A stretch of DNA of 64,000 nt from Chondrus crispus (taxonomy: Eukaryota; Rhodophyta; Florideophyceae; Gigartinales; Gigartinaceae), in assembly GCF_000350225.1 (NCBI RefSeq), contig NW_005178923.1, forward strand, positions 99,866 to 163,865, read 5' to 3'. A program made the position numbers and the translations under genes. Below the pieces are notes generated by a model. The model saw only the letters and a list, made by a program, of their open reading frames with translations. It had not been told where the DNA came from and ran no database searches. Positions 12,001 through 21,563 of the stretch are shown piece after piece (the stretch's first letter is position 1; every line of letters begins with the position of its first letter).

Positions 12001-13215
12001 TTTGGTCATCTCAGATCGGTTCTCGAAGATGACAAGAGCGATACCGCTGAAAAGCATGACATCAATGACAGTGGTAAGAGCCTTCGTCGAGAATGGATTT
12101 ATCCGTATGGACCACCTGCCTATCTTCTATCCGATAACGGTGGTCAATTGGCGTCGAAGTTCTTCCAAAAGATTTGTCAAATCATGTGGGTTCGCCATCT
12201 CTTTGCCACTGCGTATCACCCTCAGACCAATGGTCAAGTGGAACGGTTCAACCGAACCATATTATCAGGCATACGCCACTACGTCTTGGAACATCAAAAG
12301 AAATTGTATGAATACTGTGGTCCTCTGACGTACGCGTATAACACGCAAGTACATCGCAGCACGGGATGTACACCATTCGAACTTGTGTTGTCACGACCTC
12401 CAGGGCCCGTGGCCTTGGAAAACATTCCCGAGAATGGTACAATGGCAGAAACTAGAGGCGAACGTATGGGGCTGATGGATCATCTTAAACGTCTCATGGA
12501 CGGAGACTCCGACACGCTAAGAGCAGCTCAGACACGATACAAGGAAAATTACGACAAGCATGTCAGAAAAATAGCATCCCCAGCGGATGTTGGGGACAAA
12601 GTGTTCGTGAAGAGACAAGTACCGCTACGTACTGAAAGTGGAGGGGTTTCCAGGAACAAGCTACAGCCAAAAGCAGATGGACCATTTGAGGTCATTGGAG
12701 CGACCTCACACACAGTCACTATTATTCGTGATGGCCTCACCGAGACGGTAACCAGGGACCGGGTTTCAAAAAGAACAGTCCAAGCAAGAATTACAAGAGA
12801 AGTCGAAAACGACAATGAGTCTGAAGACGGAACCCCCAACCTGCCCGCGGCCAGCGGCAGTCAATCAGCCCATCATGAGACTAGGAATAATTCGTATGAT
12901 GAGCAGGGTGATAGAACACCGTCAGAAGACATTTCTGAAGAACATCGGAGACCCTTCTCTCGCCTTCGAAGATCGGAAATCTCTGAGGCGAAATATGCGA
13001 TAGGCGGCAGAAGAAAAGAGCACTCATTTGACGCAATTGTCGCGTATAATGATCGAAACGATCGATTCAGAGTCCGATGGACCGGTTATGATGAGTCGGG
13101 TGACACCTGGGAACCAGGGCATAATTTGCCTTTCAACTCCGTTGTCCGCTATTTCCGCCGACGGGGCCGTCAGGTTCCAGAACACCTTCGCCATCTTCTG
13201 GCTACGACACGTTAG
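9010..13215 (+). pseudogene. pol of E1: protease, RT, RNase H, integrase, chromodomain-like tail, broken
   Basis: Read across frames, the order is that of Ty3/gypsy. There is an aspartic protease with LDTGAG near 9172, and an RT core with LDCNSGYWQIP and YLDD near 10551. RNase H follows with VDTDA and TDHQSLNWM. The integrase has an H-H-C-C zinc module near 11740-11870, DIDILGPLP, SDNGGQ and a glutamate in GQVERFNRT. A C-terminal chromodomain-like segment (about 13020-13170) contains RVRWTGYDESGDTWEP. Damage: in-frame TGA at 9523, TAG near 10499 and TGA at 11390, plus frameshifts near 8900-9010, 10430 and 12093. All damage is point changes or small indels. A chromodomain in chromoviruses steers integration to particular chromatin marks. 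Confidence 0.88.
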
Positions 13216-13325
13216 TCAAAAAAAGTCCTGGTGTCCCAAAGCCTTTTACAAAAATGGCTTTGGCAAATGTCGGATGGAACAGTCGAGAAAATAGGAGAAG
13301 GTCAAGAAAAGGGGCTGTCTAGAAT

Positions 13326-14924
13326 TTATTCAGTCGTGAGATCGATAACCGGCTCAGGCAAGGCGTGCCCCGGTTCAACAGACACGTACGTCGTGCGGGG
13401 AATCTGGAGAGGGGGAATGCCTTGCGCAATATCAATCTCGATATCCACAGGCGCATCCAGATCTTTGATCTCCTCCCTGCTCGAAGGGTATGAGGGACAG
13501 GCTGTCACAAGGCTGCCCAAAGGGCTACTGCGCAATAGGGTTTCAAATACGTCGACTACACCACTGGCAGATGATGGCAGTGCGATACCGACAGATGCCA
13601 TCCTCGGCTGCAAGCCCCGCTCGACGAGCAGTGATCTAATCTGTGAAATGCCACTCTCTACAGTGCCAGTATGGCCATCCAGAGGAGTCGATGAGGACAG
13701 TTCGCGTGCTTCAACCGACGCCGGTGCTGTCCTGTTGTGATGTCCCACACCCCGGTGATTCTTTCTCTTCCGTCTGCTGTTACTACCCGCATCCTGACGA
13801 ACGCACTCCCATGGTGCCAGGACCGGATTTGGCACGCAGTGGTTAAGAAAACCCGTATGCAACACGCCTGTAGATGGCATTGGTTCGCATGGACGTACGT
13901 CAAAATCTTCTTGGATGTACATCGCATCGGGCATTAGTGTTGCCCATCGTTGCGCGTCGAACTCGACATAATCACCCGAGTCATACACCGGGGTACCGTA
14001 ATGGTTATACTTCGGAACCTTTCCGTTACACCGCCACACGCGGTCCCATCGGATGACTTCCATTTCGTGAAGGAGTGCTTCTAACTCGACCATGTGGTCA
14101 TCGTGACCAAAACAAATGGCATCAACGCCAACTCTGCGAATTGCCGCAATTAAGGAAGGGGAAAACCGCGGCAAACGGCCTTGTCGGGCTACATGGATGG
14201 CCTCCGTTGCCACGAGCCAAGCAAACTCTGTGTAGAAAATTTTCCCGAGGCAATCGTCAAGGCTTGCAACTGCCAAGTCGATTCTCAAATACGTCACGAC
14301 AGGTGGCGTGCCGACCGGCACCCATAGAGGAACCTCCAACCTCTCCCAACCTCTCGGGACCCGCGGCCATCGTTGCCTCACAACCTCCGGTCGCAGACCA
14401 AAAATCTCTCGATGCTGCACAGCGGCGAACACGCCAAACCGGTGTCGTGATGAACGTTCCCACCGACGCCATGATTCAGGCATATATTTGTGACGACCGT
14501 CGACATGATCGCCCTGGGGGTTGTTATAGAAGGGCCAATGCGTTGAGTGGATCAGCGATGGCTTCGCAAACAAGCAGCGACGATCGAACTGCTCCGCATC
14601 GTCGAAGAAACCGATCGTCGCTCGGGCAGCTGCCAACGCACGGCAATATGCCAGTTCACGTCCGTATCGGGCGAACGCCACATCAAACTGCCAGTCGGGC
14701 GGCAGAGCGTCATCGTAGAAGCTGTAGTCGAAGCGCTGATTGACCATGGCCTGCGGTGTCCAATTTCTTGGCAGGCGGTTCGCCGATCTCCAGTTCTCGG
14801 GTGCGCTGTCACATCGCCAACGGAAGTCCTGCTGCTCGAAGACTTCGCGCGGTACCGCGTGGCCCCGGAGCCACACGAAATTGCCCACCTCGGCGGCAGA
14901 GCCCTTGCGCATGAAATCGGCCAT
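13326..14924 (-). CDS. Antisense open gene in E1, unknown protein with C-terminal SUMO-interaction-like motif
   Basis: An uninterrupted 532-codon frame lies opposite to gag-pol between pol and the 3' LTR. I chose the ATG at 14924; the frame is open seven codons further. The N-terminal 370 residues are rich in Trp, Tyr, Phe, Arg and His and look like a folded domain, but I recognise no family. A basic nuclear-localisation-like cluster RRKRK sits near residues 384-388. A Ser/Pro-rich linker follows, and the last residues are PVIDLTTE, a textbook SUMO-interaction motif (VIDLT, about 526-530) with a second acidic-hydrophobic VDIEIDI upstream. There is no signal peptide or membrane segment, so a nuclear protein is likely. 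On the coding strand AATAAA overlaps the stop codon (13324-13329) and could serve as its polyadenylation signal. Its frame is intact while gag-pol is broken. Antisense genes in this position are known from plant Tat/Ogre elements, but I see no similarity to name. Confidence 0.6.
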   Translation of the reverse strand: MADFMRKGSAAEVGNFVWLRGHAVPREVFEQQDFRWRCDSAPENWRSANRLPRNWTPQAMVNQRFDYSFYDDALPPDWQFDVAFARYGRELAYCRALAAARATIGFFDDAEQFDRRCLFAKPSLIHSTHWPFYNNPQGDHVDGRHKYMPESWRRWERSSRHRFGVFAAVQHREIFGLRPEVVRQRWPRVPRGWERLEVPLWVPVGTPPVVTYLRIDLAVASLDDCLGKIFYTEFAWLVATEAIHVARQGRLPRFSPSLIAAIRRVGVDAICFGHDDHMVELEALLHEMEVIRWDRVWRCNGKVPKYNHYGTPVYDSGDYVEFDAQRWATLMPDAMYIQEDFDVRPCEPMPSTGVLHTGFLNHCVPNPVLAPWECVRQDAGSNSRRKRKNHRGVGHHNRTAPASVEARELSSSTPLDGHTGTVESGISQIRSLLVERGLQPRMASVGIALPSSASGVVDVFETLLRSSPLGSLVTACPSYPSSREEIKDLDAPVDIEIDIAQGIPPLQIPRTTYVSVEPGHALPEPVIDLTTE

Positions 14925-14928
14925 CCGG

Positions 14929-14979
14929 CTTGGGCGCAAGCGCACCCAACGTCACGCCGACAAAAAAAAGAGGAAGGAG
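14929..14979 (-). promoter_or_regulatory. Possible antisense 3' splice site before the E1 antisense gene
   Basis: On the minus strand a TTCTGAC branch-like motif is followed by an 18-base pyrimidine tract (14962-14979). The first AG downstream is in CCCAAG, ending at 14929, five bases before the ATG. The gap from tract to AG is about 30 bases, so this is the weakest of the three antisense acceptor-like signals in the window. Confidence 0.3.
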
Positions 14980-15018
14980 ATCGATGTCAGAATCAAGTGC
15001 AGCGCCGGGACGGCTTCG

Positions 15019-15035
15019 GTTTGGGCGGGGGGCCG
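15019..15035 (+). promoter_or_regulatory. Polypurine tract of E1
   Basis: A G-rich run ending GGGCGGGGGGCCG directly precedes the 3' LTR, the expected place for the plus-strand primer. It is interrupted by pyrimidines, so it is a weak tract. Confidence 0.5.
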
Positions 15036-16018
15036 TGTGGTATCACAGCCCAGATTTGTAATTTGCACAGCACCCGCCGCCGCGGGTGCCTTACAGGCGT
15101 GCAACTACACGTGGGCATTACAGGCCGATGGACTACATGTGTGCCTTACAGGCGGACGAACTACACGTGGGCATTACAGGCCGATGACGTCCTGTATACA
15201 GTACAGCCCGGAGGTTGTATATGACAAGGCACAGTAGTAATGGCATAGTACAGTGCATTGCACCATAGAGTACAGTAGTACCGTAGGATGGACAATGTCC
15301 AAGACCCCACGACCTCGCTTATTTAAGCGACGCCGCCGGGCAATGACAGTAAACAGTCAAGGATCTTTTTAGAAACGGATTTCCTTCGTCGGTCCGACAC
15401 CGCGGGTCAAGACAAGCTTCTGACTTAGGCGACATTGTCGGCATCTGCCTTGCGACGTTTCCCTGGCTTCTATTGCGTTTACTTTACGTTTTCCATTCCT
15501 CCGTCTTCGCGACTACGCGGGTTAAGACTAGCCTCTAACCTCGGCGTGTTACTGTCGCTCGACGTTTCAATTGTTTTCCTTATTTCTCTGTCGTTGCAAC
15601 CACGCGGGCTAAGACTGGCCTCTAGCGTGGGCGTATTACTGTCGCACGACCTATTTCTCTCTCCCTGTATTGTGACGATTGTCAAGTCGCGGGCTACGAC
15701 AAGCCTCTATCGTTGGCGGCACTATTGACATCTGTCCCGCTCGTTCCCTCTAGGAGTTTCCGCTACTCGGCGCTCCGCCCGTGTCTGACACTAGTCTTTA
15801 GGCTCGGGTTCCCCCCTGTTTCGTGTGTTCTTACACCACCCCTTCCAGTGCTGGTCCCATTCCGGGTCCGCACTTCGACTAGTACGTCGTGCTTTTACAG
15901 TCGGCCGACGTACTTCCCCTTTGCTCTACCACAGTCCCGATCTACCGCGGGACACCCCCTATTGGTTGTTACCTCTTCCTCGAGCTAGCTCATAGCTGGC
16001 GACCGCCACTATACTACA
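15036..16018 (+). repeat. 3' LTR of E1 (983 bp)
   Basis: Begins TGTGGTATCAC and ends CTATACTACA, followed by GCTGC, the copy of the target site. It lacks the 676-bp insertion of the 5' LTR and keeps the ~28-bp CACGTG-containing repeats and the TATTTAAG box. Confidence 0.9.
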
Positions 16019-16749
16019 GCTGCTGCAATTTTTCCGGTCATGGAAGACCGGAAAAGCTACCAGATCTTTCTTGTGTGCACGTGGAATTTCTTCCTCCGAA
16101 CACCACCTCCAAGCTTCAGCCTATGGATGCTGGTATTATCAACTGCATAAAAAGGAGATACAGGACCGCTCAGTACTTTAGAGCACTCGATGTTTTAGAA
16201 GATGGGGACGAGAATATTTATAATATTGACCAGTTGACCGCGATGAAGTATCTACGGAAGCTATGGCGCGAGATTTCTGCTGATATAATTGAGCATTGCT
16301 GGTTCAGCACAAAGTTGACAGCCCGAAAAAGTGAGCAAGACGACTCGTTGGTGGAGCAGAAAATCAGAGATGAGACGTCGGGTTTGAGTTCTGTGGTGTC
16401 TAGTCTTGTCGGTGAACGCGAGAAGTTGTCTATCAAATATATTTTGAATGGCGACGATAGTGACATATGGGAAGCTCTACGTCATAATGAAATGGTGAAG
16501 ACCGTAGTTGACACCGTCAATGGCTCTGATAATACTGTAGGCGAAAGGAGTGATGTAGAAGACGGGCGAGATGATCTGATGCTCGATATTAGCTTTACAG
16601 ATAAAATTAAGGCGATAATGCGAATTAGTGAGATGGAAGGTGAAATTGACATGGAGCTACAACGACGCTTGAGACGCCTTATCAGGTCTCAGCGGCGTGC
16701 AAGTTCCACAGGACTACGTCAATCCAATTTAGATAGTTTTTCCCGCTAG
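16019..16749 (+). pseudogene. Tigger-like transposase, C-terminal part
   Basis: Resumes after E1 with NFSGHG, the segment that normally follows the second catalytic aspartate, then PPNTTSKLQPMDAGII, which contains the third DDE aspartate (QPMD). A helical C-terminal region with a long acidic stretch ends at TAG 16747-16749. The second catalytic aspartate itself is lost: joining the ends after removing E1 and one GCTGC gives a one-base frame offset and Leu/Gln codons in its place. The piece belongs with 4075-4926. Confidence 0.83.
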
Positions 16750-16809
16750 TAAAACGGGTCTTCACACAAGAAATCCCTTGATATATGGGATCCTAGCCCT
16801 TCCACCGAG

Positions 16810-16835
16810 CCATCCCTTGCATCAAGGGTTCCATG
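16810..16835 (-). repeat. Right terminal inverted repeat of the Tigger-like element
   Basis: Reads ...TTGCATCAAGGGTTCCATG followed by TA. It pairs imperfectly with 3713-3738 and marks the right edge of the 2-kb DNA transposon. Confidence 0.65.
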
Positions 16836-17325
16836 TAGTAGCCGCGCTCGTGGAGCGCAGCAGCGGGGGAAAGGAGTCGCGAGAGTGAGGGGGACGGGGA
16901 TACTTCGGACGGAGAGTCTCGCGACTTTTCGCAGGCGCTGTAAGAGGGTAGCAAGTTACCCCGGAGGGTCGGTCGGGATACCGCCCTCGGAAATTTATGT
17001 CGCCGGATTTCCCGCCAGCGCGTCGCGCGGATAATTTCCCTTTTTCCCAGATTCAGGGCTAAACAAATAAACTGCAATTTCTATATTTCCACAATTCCAC
17101 TCCGACACTCTGAATTAAGTTCCAAAAAGTTATAAATTGTGACAAAGAGCAACTGTGCAGTTTTCATCAGCTGCTGTTGATGTCAACATGCTGTCAACAG
17201 CAGCTGATAAAAACAGCACAGTTGCTAAAGGTTTTGAAATCAACCCTTTCGCGGCGCGCAACGCGCGCCACAGAGTCCACTTGTATACTGCTGATCACCC
17301 CAGGAAGACGCGCCAGCCCCTTTTA
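16836..17325. other. Spacer between two DNA transposons, with a long hairpin
   Basis: No gene is seen. It holds a GC-rich stretch (16850-17030), an AT-rich stretch, and the inverted repeat at 17148-17226 listed separately. It may be host intergenic DNA or contain a small non-autonomous element. Confidence 0.4.
17148..17226. repeat. Imperfect inverted repeat, about 33-bp arms
   Basis: The left arm starts AGCAACTGTGC and contains CATCAGCTGCTGTTGA; the right arm is its near-exact reverse complement, ending GCACAGTTGCT. A short central segment separates them. As DNA it could form a cruciform; as RNA, a hairpin. It may be a tiny foldback element, but no target duplication was identified. Confidence 0.75.
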
Positions 17326-18767
17326 CAATGTGCGGCCCCCTTACATTTGCTCAGAAACCATCACAATAAAGGGGGGGTCTCCATACTTTGGGACAAGACC
17401 CTAATGTATGGGACAAAAAAAGCTCCAAAAACATCTGCATTTTGGATTTTAGCCTTCACACGATGTAGTATCAGACAGTTTTACGGCACGCAACCACTTA
17501 TACTGCAAAGCATATCCATTTAAATTAAAAACTAATCTGACCAACACCACAAAGACCGTATGTAAACTACTGAACTCGCGCCATTTTGCGCAAAAACTCA
17601 AACTTGCACACAAGAGACGCCTAAATTTGGCGGCACAGGCGCGCAAGGCAACCACCTTAAGAGATACCTCCCTTACGATTAGTGCACAGCACCATTTCAA
17701 TTTCCATTCTCATCAACACAGGTCCGACGAACGCAGAGTCCTGATTTTCCTCCCATGAAGCCTCAAACGGTCTTGAAGCGGCGCCAACAGCGCTTCGCGA
17801 AAGCTGTCAAGGAGGTGACGGAAAACCAATCAACATACCGCGATGCCTCTTCGCGGTACCTCATCCCTCGCTCTACTCTCAACGGTGCTGTGCTCAATCT
17901 CTCTAAACCCACTCTGAAGAAATCCGGGCGCCGACCATCTCTTCTTGAGACAGAAGAAAAAATGCTCGTGCAGCTGCTTTTTCGCTATTCTGATCGTGGT
18001 GTGTCTCTGAGCAGAGCCCATCTGTATGAAGCAACCGCGATTGTAGTAACCAAGATGAGTTCTGAGCGCCGAAAAAATTTGCAATTTAAAAACGGAATGC
18101 CTGGTAAAAAGTGGCTGCAGTGCATCACCGAGCGTCACTCTCGAAGCCTTTCTTTCATGAAACCAACCTGTCAAGAGGCACTCCGCTTCGCTGCGTGCAA
18201 CGGTGACACTATGGCCACCCATTTTGCCACACTGGAGAAAGTTTTAAAAGAACATAATATAGACGATAAACGCGTTTGGAACTTGGATGAATGCGAAGCA
18301 ACGCCGGGGAAGGACTTGAATGCCAGACTTGGGTCTAAACGGTTTTTGCGCAAAGATGGTGGAAAAGATATCAAGGTTGCGAGTTTTCTAAATTTGCAGA
18401 GGGTGACCATGATGCCTGCCATATCTGCAAGCGGAAATACTGCCTTGCCTTTGTTTTTTTAGAGGAAAGCGCCTCCCTTTCCGTGAGGTTAGGAATGAAG
18501 ACGGACGCTCGAAATTTCGAGCGTCCGTGGCGTTAACGCCAGCTGATCTCTTACCCCGTAAGTCTGTGGTTTGTATGCGTGAAGAAAAAGGGGGAGTACA
18601 TATGCACAATTTCTTATGTTGGGGCAAGCGCTTTGTTGACAGTGTCCGAGATTTAGTTTGCAATGGTCGAAAACTCCTACTAACCTACGACGCATACGGC
18701 TCGCACATAACAATTGCTGTTTTGAAATTGTTTCATGATTGTTGACCTCTCACACATCATATCATAC
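17326..18767 (+). mobile_element. Pogo-like DNA transposon, right end missing
   Basis: It contains the transposase at 17755 onward. A candidate left end follows TA at 17324-17325 with CAATGTGCGGCCCCCTTAC. Short repeated motifs of the type TTTGGGACAA and TATGGGACAA downstream resemble subterminal transposase-binding repeats. The right part is displaced by copia element C1 at 18768 and is not found in the window, so the left end is tentative. Confidence 0.55.
17755..18767 (+). pseudogene. Pogo-like (DDE_1) transposase, frameshifted and truncated
   Basis: The ATG at 17755 begins a basic region with a psq-type helix-turn-helix (residues about 5-55: Arg/Lys-rich start, then STLNGAV), and a second DNA-binding segment. 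The catalytic core starts at VWNLDECE, with the first aspartate. The frame stops at 18460-18462, directly after an eight-base T run; one T fewer would restore reading into RGKRLPF and onward. The second catalytic aspartate is in LLLTYDAYGSH near 18690. After HDC the frame ends again, but the last bases before 18768 still encode SHTSYH, matching the conserved segment before the third aspartate. So a small deletion and the C1 insertion removed the rest. It cannot be active. Confidence 0.82.
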
Positions 18768-18880
18768 TGTGGAGGACAAACTGTCCTCACCGCCGTCGTA
18801 TTGCAGGGCGAAGAGTATAAGTAGACTCGAGTCCGTCCGGTAGACCAAAAGTAAATAGAAGCTAGAGTTCTTGGATAACA
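18768..18880 (+). repeat. Short 5' LTR of copia element C1
   Basis: TGTGGAGGAC...GGATAACA, 113 bp, starting directly after pogo-like coding sequence. GAGGACAAACTGTCCTC inside is an inverted repeat, and TATAAG near 18818 is TATA-like. The PBS begins at the next base. The partner LTR is outside the window, so the left border rests on the break in pogo homology and the TG start. Confidence 0.6.
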
Positions 18881-18894
18881 GGTTATGGGTCTCC
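18881..18894 (+). promoter_or_regulatory. Half-tRNA primer-binding site of C1
   Basis: GGTTATGGGTCTCC directly after the LTR is complementary to the anticodon arm of a Met tRNA (CCCATAACC with anticodon CAT), not to a tRNA 3' end. Drosophila copia uses this arrangement, priming with a cleaved 5' half of initiator tRNA. Confidence 0.65.
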
Positions 18895-19019
18895 ATTGAA
18901 CCTTGACTCTCACCCTCCCCCCCACCCCTACCACCCCACAACACATAACCCCCAACCCCCACCGCACCCACACACCCCGTACACCCCAAGCACCCCCCAC
19001 TACCACGCACCAACCCACC

Positions 19020-19669
19020 NNNNNNNNNNNNNNNNNNNNNNNNNNNNNNNNNNNNNNNNNNNNNNNNNNNNNNNNNNNNNNNNNNNNNNNNNNNNNNNNN
19101 NNNNNNNNNNNNNNNNNNNNNNNNNNNNNNNNNNNNNNNNNNNNNNNNNNNNNNNNNNNNNNNNNNNNNNNNNNNNNNNNNNNNNNNNNNNNNNNNNNNN
19201 NNNNNNNNNNNNNNNNNNNNNNNNNNNNNNNNNNNNNNNNNNNNNNNNNNNNNNNNNNNNNNNNNNNNNNNNNNNNNNNNNNNNNNNNNNNNNNNNNNNN
19301 NNNNNNNNNNNNNNNNNNNNNNNNNNNNNNNNNNNNNNNNNNNNNNNNNNNNNNNNNNNNNNNNNNNNNNNNNNNNNNNNNNNNNNNNNNNNNNNNNNNN
19401 NNNNNNNNNNNNNNNNNNNNNNNNNNNNNNNNNNNNNNNNNNNNNNNNNNNNNNNNNNNNNNNNNNNNNNNNNNNNNNNNNNNNNNNNNNNNNNNNNNNN
19501 NNNNNNNNNNNNNNNNNNNNNNNNNNNNNNNNNNNNNNNNNNNNNNNNNNNNNNNNNNNNNNNNNNNNNNNNNNNNNNNNNNNNNNNNNNNNNNNNNNNN
19601 NNNNNNNNNNNNNNNNNNNNNNNNNNNNNNNNNNNNNNNNNNNNNNNNNNNNNNNNNNNNNNNNNNNNN
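19020..19669. other. Assembly gap, 650 N
   Basis: A run of N inside copia element C1, preceded by C/A-rich low-complexity sequence (18904-19019). Most of the C1 gag should lie here. Confidence 0.98.
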
Positions 19670-20603
19670 CGGAGGTCTTTTGTGTTGGGGTACCCAGGGC
19701 ACCTTGTTGTTTAGCCGCACATGGGCGGCTAGCAGCGGAGGTGCGTCAGGTGCACACCACCGGACCCCCGCAACGTCCCCACCGCACTCCCACCGGGCCG
19801 CCGCGTATTGCATACCGGCAGCCCGCCGGTGACCTCACCCTCACGTACCGTTGCCAACCGTGCTTACAGAACAACCATTCGGAGTCGGACCACCGTGAAC
19901 GCCCGATCCGAAGCCGCCTTCACTGACAGCCCCCCCGCGGCTGCACACAGCCAACCAGGCCACAGCGTTGGATACCGGTGACCTTGCACGTCAGGTGGCA
20001 GCACTCATTCTCGCTGCCCAGACTGAGACTGATACGGAGCCTAATAAATGCTCCCGTACCTCGTACCCCCCGTTGCCCCGCACCTTGCTCGACTCCGCAT
20101 GTTCCATCACAATGACGCCCGTCAAGGACGTCTTACGAGACACCTCCCCTACCCGCACCCGCATACAACTAGCCGACCAACGGACCACGACTGCAACCTG
20201 CAGGAGAGCCGCGTACATACCTACATCCCGGCGCCCTCTCACCGTCAGCACTGCGCTCCATATTCCGGCCCTCGGAGACACGCTCCTCTCCGTTCACCAG
20301 CTGGCGCAACATCACGACGTCCAGTTCCAGAGTGACACCGCGTACGTCCTCGAGAGGACACACCACGCACCACCCAGCCGTCACGTCATCGCCACAGCCC
20401 ATTCCGAAAACGGCGTGTACGTTGTGGACCAGCCGTCGGTACATTATGCGGCGAGCACATGCGCTCGCCGCACTACAGTGCAGTCCGCTCGCTTCACCAT
20501 ACCTCGGAAACTGCGCCGCCTCCATGATACATTCAACCACCGTGCGACCCCTGCCTTACTGGAGCTACTGAAGCGCTACCCAGGCCTCAACAAAGAGGTA
20601 AAC
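19670..20603 (+). pseudogene. C1 gag end, protease and pre-integrase region
   Basis: After the gap, a degenerate zinc-knuckle-like piece (CWG...GHLV in two frames) is followed by an open frame from about 19968. LLDSACS carries the copia protease D-S-[AG] signature. LLSVHQLAQ is the segment after the protease, and LHDTFNHRATPALLELLKRY is the GAG_pre-integrase region that provides the first zinc ligands of integrase. It is cut at 20604 by E3; GLNKEVN on the left continues as NPDHEG after 31396. No intact initiator is visible because of the gap. Confidence 0.78.
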
Positions 20604-21288
20604 TGTAGCATAAACACCCTCAGCGATAGGGGTGTATGCACAGTTCAACCGAGACTCTTGTCGATCGGGAAGACGGGGGTGAAGCGAGACACCAGCTAAC
20701 GGCACCGGGCAGCGGGCCCGGGTAGCGTGGTAGAGCGGGAACGGGGAGGACGCCGGTACGCGCGAGCGGTTCGACGCCTCGACGCCCCGGCGCGGTACTG
20801 GGTAACGATCCAGTACCGACGGGCGGAGGCGGAGCCGGCTCGTGGGCGTACCGCGCGCGTCCTCAACCCGCGCTCGGTGCCGCTTCTAAGGTAATTAGCG
20901 AGCGTTACCTTAGAATAAGCGGGAAGTCGGACCTTGACGGTCGGTGGGTGACAAGTCCGTGCTTGTCCTCCTCCACCCCGCCGGTCCGCTCCATATTTAA
21001 TATACAAAACAATCTATAACACTACAGTACCGAAGTACTGTAGTGGAGTACTGTGGTACAGATCGGACCGTACTGTAATACTGTCAGCCATCGTGGCTGA
21101 CAGTACACGTGTGTGCGCGCGTTACCGTCCCGCGCGGTACACGTGTGCACGTGTGCACGCGTGCGCCCGGTACCCGAGGGGTACACGTGGCCACGCGCAG
21201 TAGTACTGTAGAGCATCGGGCTCTACAGGACTAGATCCCGTTGTTGATCTAATCTAACTAAAAAGCCCCAGGGGGGGATTATACTACA
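20604..21288 (-). repeat. 3' LTR of E3 (685 bp)
   Basis: The termini extend the usual TG/CA into a 10-bp inverted repeat (TGTAG[CT]ATAA / TTATACTACA). On the minus strand TATATTAAATA near 20993-21003 is a TATA box. ACACCC (20614-20619) and GGGTGT (20630-20635) form a hairpin next to the U5 end. Near-identical copies occur at 30713-31391 and 53907-54590. Confidence 0.92.
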
Positions 21289-21323
21289 CGGCCCCCCCCT
21301 TAAGCGGGGACGTCCGCGTCCAC
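21289..21323 (-). promoter_or_regulatory. 3' polypurine tract and hairpin module of E3
   Basis: On the minus strand the arms GTGGACG and CGTCCCC (21306-21323) enclose the loop CGGA and are followed by CTTAAGGGGGGGG abutting the 3' LTR. It resembles the module that ends pol at 23327-23362. The G run is the expected plus-strand primer. Confidence 0.75.
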
Positions 21324-21535
21324 GGGTTGTAGAGCTAGAGAAATGTCCGACCGCGCTATCGGTACGATCGCCTCCGTTCCCTCTAACAACTCCGCCCCCC
21401 GGTCAGTGTCCTCCATTTCTCCGTTCGCGTTCATTTGCGCGCGTGCCGACTGCTCGTCCCTTTTCTTAGCCTGCGTTGACCCCCTCTTCCCTTCCCGCGC
21501 GACCTTGTGCGCGTCCGTGGGCCTTTCCTTCGTCC

Positions 21536-21563
21536 GAGTTTTCTCTCCCCCTTTTTTTTTCAG
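21536..21563 (+). promoter_or_regulatory. Antisense 3' splice-site-like signal in E3
   Basis: On the strand opposite to gag-pol, TTTTCTCTCCCCC plus nine T and CAG form a strong polypyrimidine-AG acceptor. An ATG at 21343 opens a reading frame just inside the 3' LTR that is conserved in E3B up to the pyrimidine tract. The tract length differs between copies (nine T here, seven in E3B), which would shift a frame running through it and so fits intronic or noncoding sequence better. Confidence 0.45.

Larger units (their letters stand above)
4927..16018 (+). mobile_element. Ty3/gypsy retrotransposon E1 with an antisense gene
   Basis: Bounded by TGTGG...CTACA ends and a 5-bp duplication GCTGC (4922-4926 and 16019-16023). 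Order: 5' LTR, PBS, gag, protease, RT, RNase H, integrase and chromodomain-like tail, then an antisense open gene, a purine tract and the 3' LTR. The LTRs match closely: by eye about eight substitutions over 983 shared bases, apart from a later insertion in the 5' LTR. The insertion is therefore young, yet gag-pol carries several stops and frameshifts. The antisense gene at 13326-14924 is intact. Confidence 0.9.
3713..16835 (+). mobile_element. Tigger/pogo-like DNA transposon, split by gypsy element E1
   Basis: The outer ends are imperfect inverted repeats beginning CAGTGAACCCTTGAT on the left and CATGGAACCCTTGAT (read inward) on the right, flanked by TA at 3711-3712 and 16836-16837, as expected of the Tc1/mariner-pogo superfamily. 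A second CCCTTGATATA motif lies near 16781, inside the right end. Subtracting E1 leaves about 2.0 kb, a usual length for Tigger elements. The transposase between the ends is decayed. It is the oldest visible layer in this part of the window, since E1 lies inside its coding region. Confidence 0.82.

Noticed and set aside
18904-19019. Telomere-like or gene-rich C/A tract before the gap
   Set aside because: Simple C/A-rich low-complexity sequence with no regular telomeric unit; it probably explains why the assembly broke here.
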